DNA of 64,000 nucleotides from NCBI GenBank assembly GCA_003952965.2, contig CM025855.1, positions 33,886,173 to 33,950,172 of the forward strand, given 5' to 3'. Below the pieces are notes generated by a model. That model did not search any database. It worked only from the letters and a program-made list of their open reading frames with translations, and was not told the DNA's origin. Made by a program: the position numbers and the translations under genes. Source of the stretch: Morella rubra. Lineage: Eukaryota; Streptophyta; Magnoliopsida; Fagales; Myricaceae. Of the stretch, positions 12,171-25,813 are shown piece by piece (position 1 is the first letter of the stretch; every line of letters begins with the position of its first letter).

Positions 12171-15100
12171 CTTCGCAAAAACATAAAATTATATATGTCA
12201 ACGTGTTGGTTTTGTTAATTACTTTGTGTTTTCCTTGCTCTTGTGTTACGTCCTTCTTCTTTTTCTCTATCCTTTGGTAGTTCACTCGACATTAATGCAA
12301 AGTGAAAACCTTAAAATTTGAATCCTAAAATAGAGATCACCTCAATTAAGTGCAGCAACATAAGCTGGTTTCACGAATAAATCATGCACGATCGAACTGA
12401 TTAATCTTATAGGTAGCCCATTCTATAGAAGAGTACGTATCAAGTAAGAGTCAATATTTACTTTAAAGTACCATATTTCTTAATCTGATTCACATAAATA
12501 CAATTTTTAGTACTGAACTGGCCTGAGGAAATCTCTAACGATAATTACCCTAACAACGTGATATCAAAATATCCCTATACCTACCATTAATTAATCTTGT
12601 GGACCTATATAATCCTAACTACTATCTAATAAAGATAATTAGAAGAAGAAAAAAAAGTACTGTCAATTTAGACAACTGGCAAGTATATATGATGTTATTT
12701 TGTTATAACTTGATTTTTTTATAGGCTTATTGTTATTTGATTTATTTAAAACTGAGGAAACATGCAATTAATTCTCCTCGAATTTGTCTATTAGGCAGAG
12801 AAAGATAAATATTACAATTGCAAGTTACACCTAAGAGCCAGATCATTGAAGTCTTTGGAGTACTAGTAAACTAGCACAGGAAGCTTATTTCCTCCGTCAA
12901 CTACTTGCATTAATGGGGATATTGACTTAGGGATCTAATTATTAGGTGGTAGCGACTAATACCAACTATACTGTCTTGGTTGATTCACTATTTTAAATTT
13001 AATGGATAAGTCTAGCACGTATAATGATTAATTAAAATATGAGTGAAATACAGAGTAAATTCTTGAATTCATAACCTTAATTCTGAGACTATGTAAAATA
13101 ATCATATCCTAAAAGTTTAAACCATTGAGAAAAGATATATTTTATTATTTAAATTATATTATCTAACAAATGAACATCATGAAGTATATATATATGTTTC
13201 GCATTCTCGGTTGCTAGCTATATATATAGCTGCAGATATACGTTTAGATCGTAGCTCATAGTGGCAATGGTGTTCTTTCTTAATCACTGTCTGTAGCTTA
13301 ATTTTTTTTTATCGTAGGCAAATTATTTCCTGCGGAATCATTAATACTGATCATGTATTACTAATTAGAATAATTAATTTCTAAATCCTAGAGCTAGCTG
13401 TGTCGATCGGTACAACCGGCCGCGGCCTTGTCACCTATTGAAGACATTTGTTAGTGTGTCCACCTCAGGTAGGAAATTGATCAATTCGAAATTTGTTCAC
13501 AAGTCTATATCACAAGTACTAGATCATGATCTCTAGTGTCCATTAACTCATTTATTGCTTGCGTTGGGCATGATATGCCAACTGACAAGTATTAATTGAT
13601 TGTATATAACCGCTGGTAATTTTAAAGGCATGCAGCTTGAATCTCATTGCTAGTTTTTGAAGAAACAGTGGGCATGCAGATTAGATTTAGATTGTTCACG
13701 ACGGCATATTGCAGTAGGAGGAGGATTAATTATCGCAGGGAACTCCATGATAATGACGCTTATCTGAGTTTTGATAGCGATTCTTAACGTTGTACACGTA
13801 TAGCTAACAGAGGCATTAATTAAAAACTGTTGAGATGCTTAGCATTTTTAAAAAGGAAAGCTTGAAGATAACGTCCAACTAACTGTACAAAAAGTCACCC
13901 TATAACCCGTGAGTACGATCCCAGCGGATAGATTAACTTTGGCAATGTGGCTGTTTTGGCAGCCACGTACAGCTTCAAGTGCAAAAAAAAACTTGAAAGT
14001 CCAGCAACCAATAATGCATGCCAAGTAGCAGCAGAAATGGGAAGGGGGGCCAACTTTAAAGAGCAAATTAAGGACCTTAGAGCTGAAGTAGCTAGTAATA
14101 ATGTCGGTCCCCCAAGCATGCATTATATATATACACACAACAACAACAACAAAATTCTAACTTAAGAGCTATATATAGCTAAGATAATTGTATAGGATAG
14201 TGAAGTTCTAGACTAAAGCTTATATATATATATATCAAAAGACAAAACTACTCAGGTCGATGGGGACAATATTACTGCTGTACTCTTGAAATTAACCTCA
14301 CGATTCAACATTTTCAGGTAATCAAGTCCATAAATCTTATAGGAACTCTCGATCGTACACAATTTACTTTATTCGTGAATTGGTCATTCTTCCCACTTGT
14401 TCCTGGTGGTTGAATGCATGACAAATTTAATACGGATGCTACTTTCCAAACTAAGCAAGCTAGAAGTGGTTGTACAAGTACAAATCTGACAGAGACCACA
14501 AAATATATACCCATATAATTGAATCATTTGGTCGGTTGGTGTTCTAATTTGTCTTCTGCGTACCCAGAAGAAGTACTAATTTAAGATATTGGAAAATGGA
14601 ATTTTATCTTATACGGCACCGCGCGCGCGGTTGGTAGATGGGAAAGCGGATCAGAAGGGAGAAGATCCTGAAGAATATTATTGGAGGAAAAAAAAAAAAA
14701 GAGAGAGAGATCGAAGAGAGAGGATAATATGTAAATAACTTTCTTTTGGATCTTAATAGATATAATAATAATATGGCAAAGAGAAATTAGAAAAGGTGAT
14801 GCATTTATGTGTCTGTATATATATAAAGGTTTTGGGGTGTTAATTGAGATCCCTAAAATATCAAGTAGGATAGGTACGATAATTTTCCTTTTTCGGTTAA
14901 AATGTACTTTAAAGAATTGTAGCAATATATAACATATGGATTAAGACAAGGTTTTGGGGTGTTGATTGAGAGCCCTAAAATATCAAGTAGGAGAGGTACG
15001 ATAATTTTCCTTTTTCGGTTAAAATGTACTTTAAAGAATTGTAGCAATATATAACATATGGATTAAGACAAATGGAAATGAAACCAAGAAAAATTAATTA

Positions 15101-15823
15101 GTTCTACTCGATTTTGGAAAGAACCTTAATATTAGGGCTATTCAAATGACCAAAAAAATATATTACCTCAGAGATAAATACGTGCAGAACAATTCATGAT
15201 TCAGATATACAGGCTTAAAGTACATGACACTCAATGAGAAAGGGAGCGGAAAAAAAATTTGATCTCAACAGAAACACAAAAGGAAGAATAATGTAAAATT
15301 GAAGTTTCACATTTAAACGGGGGAACCGCACGAAAAAGATCCTCCCAGCTTGTTGTATATATCTTGATCTAAGGAGACTTTTCTTTTGTTTCGTTACACA
15401 CGTACCCAGACCCAAAACACGTACGCACATATAACCCCTAGTTAAGAATTCGAGACATCTAGAAAGAAATGAGAACATAATTAAAAGGTTTCCGGTAATA
15501 TTACGTACAAAACAAATAACCGGGCCGAGATAAAATATTAGTGATTTTTCTAATGTTGGTATATGCGAATTAATTAGGGGAAATAAATTAGGAAGAAGAA
15601 AGCAAAATGCTATACAACCAATCTTATATCTAAGTTTGGTATTTGGTATAGAAATTAAGGAAATCGTATAAAAAATATAAATTAAATAATTATATTTCTC
15701 TTTTTTAATTAATCGCTCAAGTTTTTTGGGAGTAGTACTGGAACAGGTCAAGATAAGGTTTTAGAATAAGCAGTGGTTTAAGAAAAAGAGGTTATTATAT
15801 TAATTATCTCACCATCAAATTAT
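12171..15823. other. Intergenic, no gene seen
   Basis: AT-rich with many short open frames, none with a recognisable domain. It contains a 122-bp tandem duplication (listed separately) and short TA-rich runs near 13186, 13222, 14220 and 14820. Confidence 0.4.
14828..15071. repeat. Tandem duplication, 2 x 122 bp
   Basis: Units 14828-14949 and 14950-15071 both start GGTTTTGGGGTGTT and end TGGATTAAGACAA. They differ at only a few positions, so the duplication is recent. No coding sequence. Confidence 0.9.
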
Positions 15824-16377
15824 GGCTTAATTAGTCCGATAATTTTTAGGGTATGACCGAATCTTCAATTGATGCCTAAAGTTTATTACTTTATAAACTA
15901 GTCTTTGAGGAATCATTTGTGTCTTAGAGTGATCATTATGTCGACTTGGTTGACCTTTATAATGGAATAAATCTCACGTGACTTATGAAAACACATCACC
16001 ACCAATCACAAGTAGTTACGTAGCTCCAAGTCACTCGGAATGTGTTGTCTTAACAAAAAAAATCTATCCAATATGAAGTTATGAGTTAGCGTTTTAAGTC
16101 CAAATAGAGTAGACAATTCGATGTGGATTTTAAATCAATATCAACCAGTCCAACTTTGCAATTTAAGTGAATTAGGAATACGTGACTGCTTATAATTGAT
16201 GGTGATGTATCCCTATTAGTCACGTAAGATTTATTCCGTTAATAGAGCCAGTAGAGTTGACAGAATGACCATTGTAGAACATGAAAGATTCTACATGGAC
16301 TAGTTTAGGACGAAATAAACTTTAGGGACCAGTTTGAGATTCAACCTTACCTTAAGGACTAGTGGACTAATTAAGCC
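15824..16377. mobile_element. 554-bp fold-back MITE with 6-bp target duplication
   Basis: The ends are GGCTTAATTAGTCC and GGACTAATTAAGCC, a perfect inverted pair. Inward, both arms continue as imperfect inverted copies for over 200 bp; both contain CTAAAGTTTATT, ATGGTCATT-like text and GGAATAAATCT(C/T)ACGTGAC. AATTAT flanks each side (15818-15823 and 16378-16383), consistent with a target duplication. No open frame of note. The superfamily is not certain from duplication length. Confidence 0.85.
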
Positions 16378-17042
16378 AATTATATATTAATTATTCCCTC
16401 ATGTTGACCACTAATTAGACTAACAATTTTGACTCTTAATTAGCTAATCTTATAAACCACGGTTAATTAATTGAGTATCCGTTTTTTATGCCCAGATATA
16501 GATATCTAAAAAAACCAGCTCATAATGATTAAGATTGCTTTTCGAGTAACAGAGAGACGCTAGCTAGTGCATTATCGCTCATTTTAAGAATTGGGCCAAT
16601 TAACGTCTTTGACATGAGGATAAAAATAGGATTAATTAAGATAATGATCAAAATCTATTTGAGAAATCGTTGTAACGCTCAAGTATATATATAGTCGAGT
16701 GGATAGAGATTGATCAATCAAATCAAATAGGCCTCTAGAGAAACCATTAGGTGCCCCCACTGTATTAAAGCAATTAGGCACACAACAGATCAGCCACTGA
16801 CCACATTGCCAAAAACTTGTATATGATATTCTACCCATATTTATGGAGGCAGATTCAGTGAGTTAATATTCAAATTTCAAAGAAAAAGGTAGCGTTATGC
16901 GTTACGTTCAATTTATTTGATCTTTTAGTACCCTTTTTTTTTCTTTTTCTTTTTTTTGCCTAGCGAGTCATTGGGTCAAGTTTGACACTGCACGCCCAGC
17001 ACGCACTTGGCTGTGATCTGCAATTTGGTTCGTCATCACCAC

Positions 17043-17107
17043 CACGTGTTCCCTCTGTCACTGTTTTCTTTGGTTTTCGTTTTTTTTAACTGCACTTGTT
17101 ATATAAA
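17043..17107 (+). promoter_or_regulatory. G-box and TATA box of the alcohol oxidase gene
   Basis: A CACGTG G-box core lies at 17043-17048 and a TATATAAA box at 17100-17107, 82 bp before the ATG at 17189. Transcription would be expected to begin near 17130, which makes the in-frame upstream Met at 17096 unusable and supports the 17189 start. Confidence 0.65.
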
Positions 17108-17188
17108 CCTGAAGCAGGAAGGCCTACCTCTCATTCATTTTCCAGAGCCGCGGTCGCCGGTCGGTCTCTCAAACTAGCTAGCAAAACC

Positions 17189-20100
17189 ATGGAGCCAAAC
17201 GGTGCAAGAGATGTCCGAGTCATCTCCGATCAGGTTAATGGGCATAAGGAACTCGCGGTTGACCTAGGTGAGGCTCATAATCTGCTGATGAAAGGAAGAG
17301 ATCATAGAGGGGTCTACGTGAACTCTCTCTCCTCTTGGGAGATGGAGTCGCTCACTGCTCTCTGTGACACCTACTTGCCGTCCCTTGACCTTTCGGACGT
17401 TACCACCGATGAGTCCACTGTCAAATTCTACGGCACTTCTGCTTCCATGGCCGGCACTCCCGAACGTGTAAGTTTAATACCAATATATCCCCATCTTCGT
17501 ACTTTTTCCAAAATTCATTCTCCAAATTTTTTGTTTCAAACCTACAAGATGCATGCATGCTATGCTGAAATCTCATAGAACATGCATCACCGACAAAAAC
17601 AATTATCTTGTTATTGGAAAGCAATATTCCCCAATATATACATGTCGTTTCCCGTTGGTTTTGGATGAAATTCGTTCGACCCAAACAGAAGGGGGAAAAG
17701 ATGAAAGCCTGTGGAAGATAGAAATAGATTAATAGAGCTGTGTTCTTTCTTCTTGTTGTTTGGTTTCTTCAATTTGAATATTGACGTGCGGTGGCGATGA
17801 CAAACATGCATGAAGGTAGGGGCATTGATGTGCGAGAGACTGGAACACCCAAGGAAGTGGATGACCCGAGTGGCGTTATTCCTGCTGTCAACATGGATGG
17901 GGACCTTCATACTATGCGGGAGAGCAAGCCTCTCGAGCCAATTTCCGTACTTCCAAAGATTCGCCTTGGTACCTAGGCCGATAAGGGAAGAGATAGTACT
18001 TTCATGGTCTCTCAGCTTTATCAGATCTCTAAGAATGCTCTTCAGGGCCACCAAGCTGCTCACTCTATACGTTTTCTACACGCAGGTTAGAGCCAATTTA
18101 AGACTTTATTTGGAACTAGTCTGACCATTAAATTTAGGCACGTCATTTTCCACACGTATTAATTTATTGCTCCGAGTCATGCATGTATATTTTATGTACA
18201 TTATTTTCTTTTTTTCCCTTTATAGTCAACGCATGGCAGGAATGATAGGGCCCCCTGATGTCATTCATCAATAATTGGTATTTAAATATTTAGAGAAACG
18301 ACCTTTTTTCTTAAATTACTAATTGGTCTAACCAAGCAAGCTAATCTAACACATGAAACCTCCTCGAGACCTTATATCAACCCACTTGCTACTTTTCTAA
18401 TCTCCTACGTAGAAGAACATAGTAAACGTATAATATCCCTATGTTAAATGTTTCATAAACCTTGCGGAAATTATTATTATTTTTTCTTATTTTTATTTTT
18501 ATAAATAATTTTAAAATAGAACGAAAACCGTGTGGCCCTTTTTCGAGAATTTGACTCTATGAGTCCGGTCCCTTCCCGAAGGCGAGGGCCAAGGCTTGAG
18601 ATGAGTGTTAATAGTTTTTTTTTTTTTCCCTACTAAATCCTTTTTTTTTCTCTGAGTTTTCTTTTTAATTTGAAGTTTTACGTATTCTATTGTTTTAATT
18701 TTTTTTGTTTGGGGTTTTGGTTCCCAGAAGCCCATTGCTGCAATGCTTATATGGCCTGCGATCAAGTGATGTGATATTCAGGCCAACTTGCAGCATGGCA
18801 CAATACAGCAGGTGTAAGGGTAACTGCGATGTCTGTGAGATGATTAAAAACTTTTTAAAATATATTAAAAAAATAGAAATCACAAGTACCATTGCATTTA
18901 AATAGAAACAAAAACAAAGGACTATGATTATATTTTTATAAATTTTAGGATGTTTAATCACCTGCCATCAAATTTAATTACCATGGAATGATGATATTTC
19001 TCTTTTCTCTATATTTATGGGGTTAGTTGTACTATTTGCAGTTTATTATTGTGCTATCTGTTAATGCCTTTGTCAAATCTAATCAAAATTCTTTTCAATT
19101 TGCTATATAAATATGGTACAATTAACATAGATAGAAATACAACTTGCATTGAATGTTATAAATTTACACGTCTTATAATTAATAAGAATAACATTAAATA
19201 TTATAAGACTAAGATAATTTTTTCTGTTTTTCTTCAATTCGAAGAAGATTTGGTCCTCAAATCTATCCAAACCAAATACACAAAGTGGTTTCTCACCCAA
19301 AAAAAAAAAAAAAAAGGGCAAACAAAGCTTCTTCTCCCCAAATATGTGACGTCCCCCTTTTCCAAGCAATTGCCCCTCCAATTGTCGCCACAAATAACTT
19401 ATAACTGATTTTAGTGCACCTTTTACAGGTAGATGAGAAGGACGAAAATATATCATGGAAAGCAATCGGCTATGTTGGACCTGATCCCAGGTTCAAAACC
19501 CAAACTCCGCAGTTAAATAGATTACAAACTGTATGCGGAGAAAATGAACAAGGGAAAGATGTCGGCGCAGAAGAGTTATTTGGTCCGCTTTACAGAGGCC
19601 TCGTCGATCTGAAAATTCCACGGGACGTGGCTGCGAATGCTCTACGAGGATGTGGATTTCCCGTCTCAGTTATCCCCCAGAAAACCGCTCCTTCCAGCTT
19701 GCCTCAACCTTCTTTGGTAATCAAGTGTGATGCAGTAGTGATTGGTTCCGGCTCAGGTGGCGGTGTTGTTGCCGGTGTTCTAGCACAGGCCGGCTACAAA
19801 GTGCTCGTCTTGGAGAAAGGAGATTATTGTGCCAGGAACAATCTTTCACTTCTTGAAGGCCCAGCTATGGATCAAATGTACTTATCTAGTGGTTTGGTGG
19901 CAACTGATGATACGCAGGTGTTGATACTTGCAGGTTCCACAGTCGGCGGAGGCTCTACAGTAAACTGGTCAGCTTCAATCCGGACCCCTGAGCGTGTAAT
20001 TAAAGACTGGTCTGATGGCCATGAGCTAGAACTGTTCGACAGTGCACTGTACAAAGAAGCCATGGATGTTGTCTGTGAAAAAATGGGAGTTCAATCAGAA

Positions 20101-21243
20101 TTCCACAATGAAGGATTCAATAACGCAATCTTGAGACGAGGGTGTCAAGAACTGGGTTATCCCATGACAAATATACCTCGAAATGCGCCGGCGGATCATT
20201 ATTGCGGTTGGTGTTGTCTTGGTTGCAAGGATGGAAGAAAGAAAGGCACTGCGGAGACATGGCTTGTGGACTTGGTAAGTTCAGGCAACGGGGCAATTCT
20301 TCCCGGCTGTGAGGCCATCAAAATCTTAAACGAGGAAAGGAAGGGAAGGGATCGGAAGACAGCAACTGGGGTTGTTTTCGAGTTTGAACATAAAGAAGCA
20401 AAAGACGTTTGCTTGGTGGAGTCTAAGGTGACTATAGTTGCATGTGGCGCCCTCTGTACGCCAGCATTGTTGAGAAGAAGTGGCTTGAAGAATGCCAATA
20501 TTGGGAGGAATTTGCATCTCCATCCAGTGGCAATGTCATGGGGCTACTTTCCCGATACACCTTCGTCCGATGCGTGGCCAGAGGCCGAGAAGAAGAGCTA
20601 TGAAGGAGGGATAATGACAGTAATGTCTACAGTTGTTGACAATCATGATGGGTCTGGATATGGGGCAGTGATACAAACACCTTCGTTGCATCCCGGTACG
20701 TTCTCAATTTTAACGCCATGGCTTTCCGGCATAGATATGAAAAACCGAATGCGCAGGTTTTCCAGAACTGCCCATATATTTGCATTGGCAAGAGATAAAG
20801 GTTCAGGAACAGTGCTTTCACCGAGCATAATTAGTTACCGAATGGGAGATGTCGATCGTGAGAGTCTCAAGAAAGGCCTCGAGAAGGCACTGAGGATATT
20901 GGCAGCAGCCGGAGCCGAAGAAATCGGAACCCATCACTGCAAAGGGAAGACCTTAAATGTAAAGAAAGCGAGCTCGCATGAGTTTGAGAGGTTCGTGATA
21001 GAGGAAAGCTCAAGGCCATTGAGAGGGCTTGAAACTCCACTATGTTCAGCCCATCAGATGGGGAGCTGCAGGATGGGGGTTGACCCGAAGACATCAGCGG
21101 TGAACCAGATGGGGGAGACATGGGAGGTAGAGGGACTTTTCGTGGCGGACACCAGTGTCTTTCCAACAGCTTTAGGGGTAATCCAATGGTCACCGTTCAG
21201 TCTATTGCCTATTGCACTGCACAGTCTGCTCTTGAAGTTCTAA
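17189..21243 (+). CDS. Long-chain-alcohol oxidase (FAO), C-terminal frameshift
   Basis: Three exons, 17189-17467, 17816-18085 and 19429-21243, with introns of 348 and 1343 bp; 787 residues as it stands, slightly long for the family. The enzyme is an FAD-dependent GMC oxidoreductase that oxidises long-chain fatty alcohols to aldehydes with release of hydrogen peroxide. Seen: hydrophobic stretches at ~112-125 and ~160-180 (membrane anchoring), the FAD-binding VVIGSGSGGGVVAG (~286-299), AGSTVGGGSTVNWSASIRTP and ACGALCTPALLRRSGL (GMC signatures), a CCLGC cluster, and the C-terminal AHQMGSCRMG with the catalytic His. After PTALGV (~21178) the frame slips by one base: the family's NPMVTVQSIAYC continues in another frame to TAG at 21261-21263, while this frame ends at TAA 21241-21243. 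The conserved Asn is therefore lost; this is either a young null allele or a one-base assembly error. A splice rescue is not evident. Confidence 0.9.
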
Positions 21244-21263
21244 AGAGGAAGAAGTGTATATAG

Positions 21264-22672
21264 GCTCAGCTAGCTCAACGTTACTTATTCTGGCCTGGTT
21301 TTCTGTACTCCAATAACAGTGACCCCATTGCAGACAATAAACTGAGCTTCATTTACCCCTAAAACCCACATAAAGTATCAGAGAAACAAAAAGGAAATTT
21401 ATGACCTCAAGGGACTTTTCTTTATTGCTTTGGGAACAGTGGCCGAATCCTCGACCACCTAGGTCCTAACCTATGCGGCCATGCCAAAGGAAACCGAAAT
21501 CTTACGTAGTTTGTATTGCAAAATTTTAATAAAATTTTATTATATTAAATACATTTAAAATTTTTTTTTTTATTTTTATTATTTATTTATTAATTTTAAT
21601 ATATCTCTTTTTAACACTAATATAAAATTTTAACAAAATTTTATAAAATTTTATAACCAAATCTATTTTAATTTGGTAAGGTTAGCCCAACTCATTCTGC
21701 CCAGCAGTGAACAGTATCGAGACTTCCAACCCCTCAACTCATTTCGACCTACAAGCATTGGAACTGGGCTTGGTGGGGAAGATGGCGTGTATAGAGAGCT
21801 AGGCTTGCGAAAGTTTGGCCTGCAAGTGTTAAATAGACGCGCTTGATGGACATACATGACAAATAACCCCTACAAATTGAACGATAACCTTAAAAAGATA
21901 CAGACTTTCTTTCGAATTAAGATGTCTGTAATTTACTACCTGCATTATATAATATAATTTAAAGAGAGATAAATATAATAGATAAATTTTACATTATTTT
22001 AATATTTTTCATATAAAATTTTAAACTCGTATGAGCTATATAATAAAATCTCATATTATTTCTAATTATTTCTAAATTATACAGTACAATTCAGGTAAAA
22101 AAATACAGAAGATCTTGGTTGTATATTTTTGAGAATTCATACGAGGTTGAGTCGATCAGGAGAAATTGTTAATTTATAGCCTTTGAATGCTTTGATAGCA
22201 TGAAAGAAATGGAATGCTAAGTTGACAATCAAAACTTTTAACTTCTCATGAGTCTCTTGGTCCGTTTAGATCTTTCGTTAGCTTTCGAGTTGTTTTTATA
22301 TTTTGTATTGACTGTACCTTTATCGGATAGTAATATATATTCATGCTGCCAAAAAAAAAAAAAAAACATATACCAGCAACCATTACCATCTCGATGGATG
22401 TCCGGCCGAAGATGAAGAGGGGAATGGAATGCCCCGACACCCACCGCTTAACCTAAGCCCCACATGTGCCTTCCTGGTGTGGGATTCACAAGCATCCTCA
22501 CTTGCAAATATTATATTTTGAGGACAGTACTAAGAATCAACTTCAAAGCATTAGCATTAGCATCAGAGCAACTGGGGGTCCACCAAAATCAAAGCCTTTG
22601 ATTATTCCTCTCTCTTTCATCTTTCCAGCAGAGTTAGGTTCCAATACATCCATTGGGTTCTTTCTTTCAAAG
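21264..22672. other. Intergenic, no gene seen
   Basis: Holds the alcohol oxidase 3' region and AT-rich spacer (very T/A-rich at 21530-21660 and 21940-22090) and a (A)16 run near 22350. No supported gene. Confidence 0.4.
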
Positions 22673-23243
22673 CTAATGGGCCCACTGATTTCCCATGAGG
22701 AAGACTAATGCCAATTCATTTTCTACGTCTGTGTTACATCTGGAATCCAAACGTTTCTTTTGTGATAAAGTTAGCATAATATCCAAACAGCCAGGATCGA
22801 TTCAGCTTCCATTAAAGAAAAGAACTTACAGGCCCTATCAAAATTGTAAGAGAGTCATCTTTGTTCTACCAAATACTTAAACAAAATGACCAATCTTCCT
22901 CTCTCTGTCTCTCACTGCTCTCTCTCACAGTCACCCACGCATATCTCCATCCTGGCAACCCATCAAGAAGCAAGTTGACCAGCTCCACTTCGAATTGTTT
23001 GGTCCAAAGCTTCACTTGTAATCCAAAGTCGTGTAAATAGAACTAGCTAGGGACGGTATCTCTTCTTCAAAGCAATGAAAGACTTCTTGGGAAGAAAATT
23101 CCAACTACCACGGAGGAAGAAACCAGAGGAAAGAGAGGACCAACACCAACAGGAGACCTACTTTTCTTATCCCTTGAGTAAGCTCCAAGACTTTTCGCCT
23201 GTATATTCTCTGACTCCAAGCCTACTCCGAGAAAACAGTCCCC

Positions 23244-24313
23244 ATGGAGAAACACCAGTATGGGTTCGCAACAATTTTCTCTTTTATAGCCTCCCTTGGC
23301 CTTGGCCTTGTCTCCTTCCTGTCGTGTATAGCTGCTGAGTTAAAGAGACCCAAGGTAATTGTCTAAAAAGAGATTGGTTGAATCGTGAAGCAAGTGTTTA
23401 TGAAAATGTGTTATTTATTATTAGCTTGTGTTCTTGTCCCTGCGTGCTTTTGTAGAGAAAGGATCTCAAGTTGGACGGAAAACTGTGTTACCTGCCAGGA
23501 AGTCATGCATTTGGGTTTGGAATTGCTGCTTTGGTCTGTTTGCTTATTGCTCAGATCATCGGAAATCTGATAATTTGCAGGAATTCTTGCTCGAGACAGA
23601 AGAGAAACGATGGCAAGACTAGAAGAAGGCTCAGGATTGCCGCAATTCTCCTGTCTGTTTCATGGTAGGTGATCAATCTTTGGCAAACCTAACATGGCTT
23701 TTTCACTTCTACACCTTCATGCATTGATATTCACTTAACACATTCCATGGCAATGGCAATTTTTTCAAGAACTCTGGCAACCCCCATAAAATGCCATTAT
23801 CCAAAATCAGATTCTCTTTTTCTCCTTTTTAGCCCCTGCTGCTCCCTATTGAATGATGTGGAATTTGAGTTGCCAGAAGATAGCAAATAGGAGCAATTTT
23901 GGAGGAAGAGACAACATGCATAGGAATTTGCAAGAAGAACATGGACAGCTGGAGATGTCTCAGTTTCTTAGTCCAAACTGAGATTCAGGCGCCTAGAAAA
24001 ATAAAATTAAAAAATGATAGCGGTAACATGGTCTTGCTGGAAACCAAATGAAGTTTCATAAACTAATTCATGTTGCAGGATGAGCTTTGGAATTGCAGTT
24101 GTATTAATGAGTGGAGCCATAAGTATGAGCAGAAAGCAGCCCTATGGGAAGGGTTGGTTGGACGGGGAATGCTACCTTGTCAAAGAAGGGACGTATATTG
24201 GTTCAGCAATACTTGTCCTGATCACGATAGGTTCGACACTCGGCTCAGCCGTGGCAACGCAAAGAAAAAGCCAGGCTGACAGGCCAAAAATGCCTGCAAA
24301 AGTAAGCGGATAA
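23244..24313 (+). CDS. DUF1218 four-helix membrane protein
   Basis: Exons 23244-23354, 23456-23664 and 24079-24313 (TAA) encode 184 residues, normal for the plant DUF1218 family (MWL/VCC/DEAL and fibre-protein-like members, linked to secondary wall lignin or vein patterning; the role of this member is not shown). Four hydrophobic segments are visible: ~8-31, ~54-80, ~94-120 and ~151-174. Family landmarks include the early AELKRPK, DGKLCYLPGS after the first helix, and [18 protein letters not shown] before the fourth. Conserved cysteines sit at ~28 and 48. The ATG at 23244 is chosen because it begins the first helix directly. It is tail-to-tail with DCP5 (end to end 1.5 kb) and is the intact parent of the broken copy at 29.2-30.0 kb. 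Confidence 0.88.
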
Positions 24314-25813
24314 AACAGAGAAAAGCAGAATTATACGAAACGTTTCAAGAAAACAGAGACTTTCCAGGAAAGAGGTTGGAAGAAGCAGATGTAGAAGCTA
24401 CCCTTGCTAAAGAAGCAAGAAGAGGGCCTCTCCATCTTAGAAGCAACATTTTTTCCTTTTCTCATTTGTTATTGAGAGGAATAAAGGGCCCACAGACGAA
24501 GTGTCTTCTGCTCCCGCATTGATTGTCAACAGAAGTAATTTCCAATTCCAACGAGGATGAAAGAGACACCTCTTTTGTATGTAAAGAAGATGCTGGAGAT
24601 TACAGCCTTACAGCCATAGATGCTGAAGAACGCAGCTACATTCACACGTTTGCTCAAGTACGCAGTAGGGACAAATCCACTGCTCGCATCTTTTTCCTCT
24701 ACTTCGTTTTTTTTTTTTTTTTTTTTTTGGGCTTTGACCTCCAGGGAAGAAAGCGTAGAATGCTATAAAATCAACCGAAAATCTCGCCCTCGCGACGAAC
24801 CCGAGTTCCCTTAATGCGTAATATTCGCTAGCAGTAAGAATAACCTTTTTTTTGTTTTTTCTTCTACCTAGCAGTTAGAATAACCTGTTTGTTGCTTTTA
24901 CGAGTAATACGCAGAGTAGTCTATAAGGAAATCTTACTGAGACGCAAGAAGTAGAAGCTTCAAATACGAAAAAGGGAGGGTCTTTCGAATCGCGTAGTGC
25001 ATAGGTCCCTCTAATCTAAAAGGATAGTGTAAGGTTTTAACTAGAGGAATCACTTGACTTTTATCGGCAAACTGCTAGAAAGTAAATACATCCATACTCT
25101 GAATACCATAATGTAGTTATTAGACAAGATGGCACCATCATTAAAAAATTAAAATAAAATTAAAAATAAAAGAGCAATGGATTAAAACTGTCTTCATGAG
25201 ACGGGGTAAGAGACAAATCTGTGAAGAAAATAATAAGGCCTACACATGCAACAAAATACCCTAATTTCAAAGTAATGCTCTTTTCTTTTCCTTTTTTCTC
25301 CTTTGAGACAATTTCACAGGATACTTGAGGTCAACCCAGTTTGAACTACTTGAAAGAATCCCTTACTTATCAAAAAAAAAAAATCCTGATCCTAAGACAC
25401 ACGAGCATGCTATAATGATTTTCCTTCCTATTCATCCAAGTAACCACAGTGATAGATTAACGGAGCAAACAAAAACAGAACGAGAACGAGAGCGGGGGGC
25501 GGGTGCGGGGGGAACAACCAGAACAAACCCATTATATCTATTCTAGAATGTATACTTTAATTACCAAACTGTTTGCTGATGACATTTGCTTAAAAAAGTA
25601 AAGGTGAAAGGTCAGCTCATGGGGGGAAAAAAAACATAACATGAACCTGCCATCTCAAGTTGGACTCCAATATATAATCTTCATATCATTCACCCTGAAA
25701 TACATTGTCACAAAGGCGCAGGTGAAGGTGAAATTTGTGAAATAAGGCACAAAAGACCAAGTAGCTCTGAGATGGTCAGAGGACCTTCTGAGAATATTTA
25801 GCTTCAGACAGCA
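24314..25813. other. Convergent intergenic region between DUF1218 and DCP5
   Basis: Expected to hold both 3' UTRs. Contains a ~22-base T run near 24705-24728 and a G-rich patch (gcggggggcgggtgcggggg) near 25491-25511. No further gene seen. Confidence 0.5.

Noticed and set aside
13947-14165. Open frame MAVLAATYSF... on the plus strand
   Set aside because: Short, ends in an AAC repeat, overlaps equally long frames on the other strand; no similarity known to me.
15215-15751. 178-codon minus-strand open frame
   Set aside because: Low-complexity, Leu/Ile/Phe-rich translation of AT-rich spacer; no domain, no splice or promoter context.
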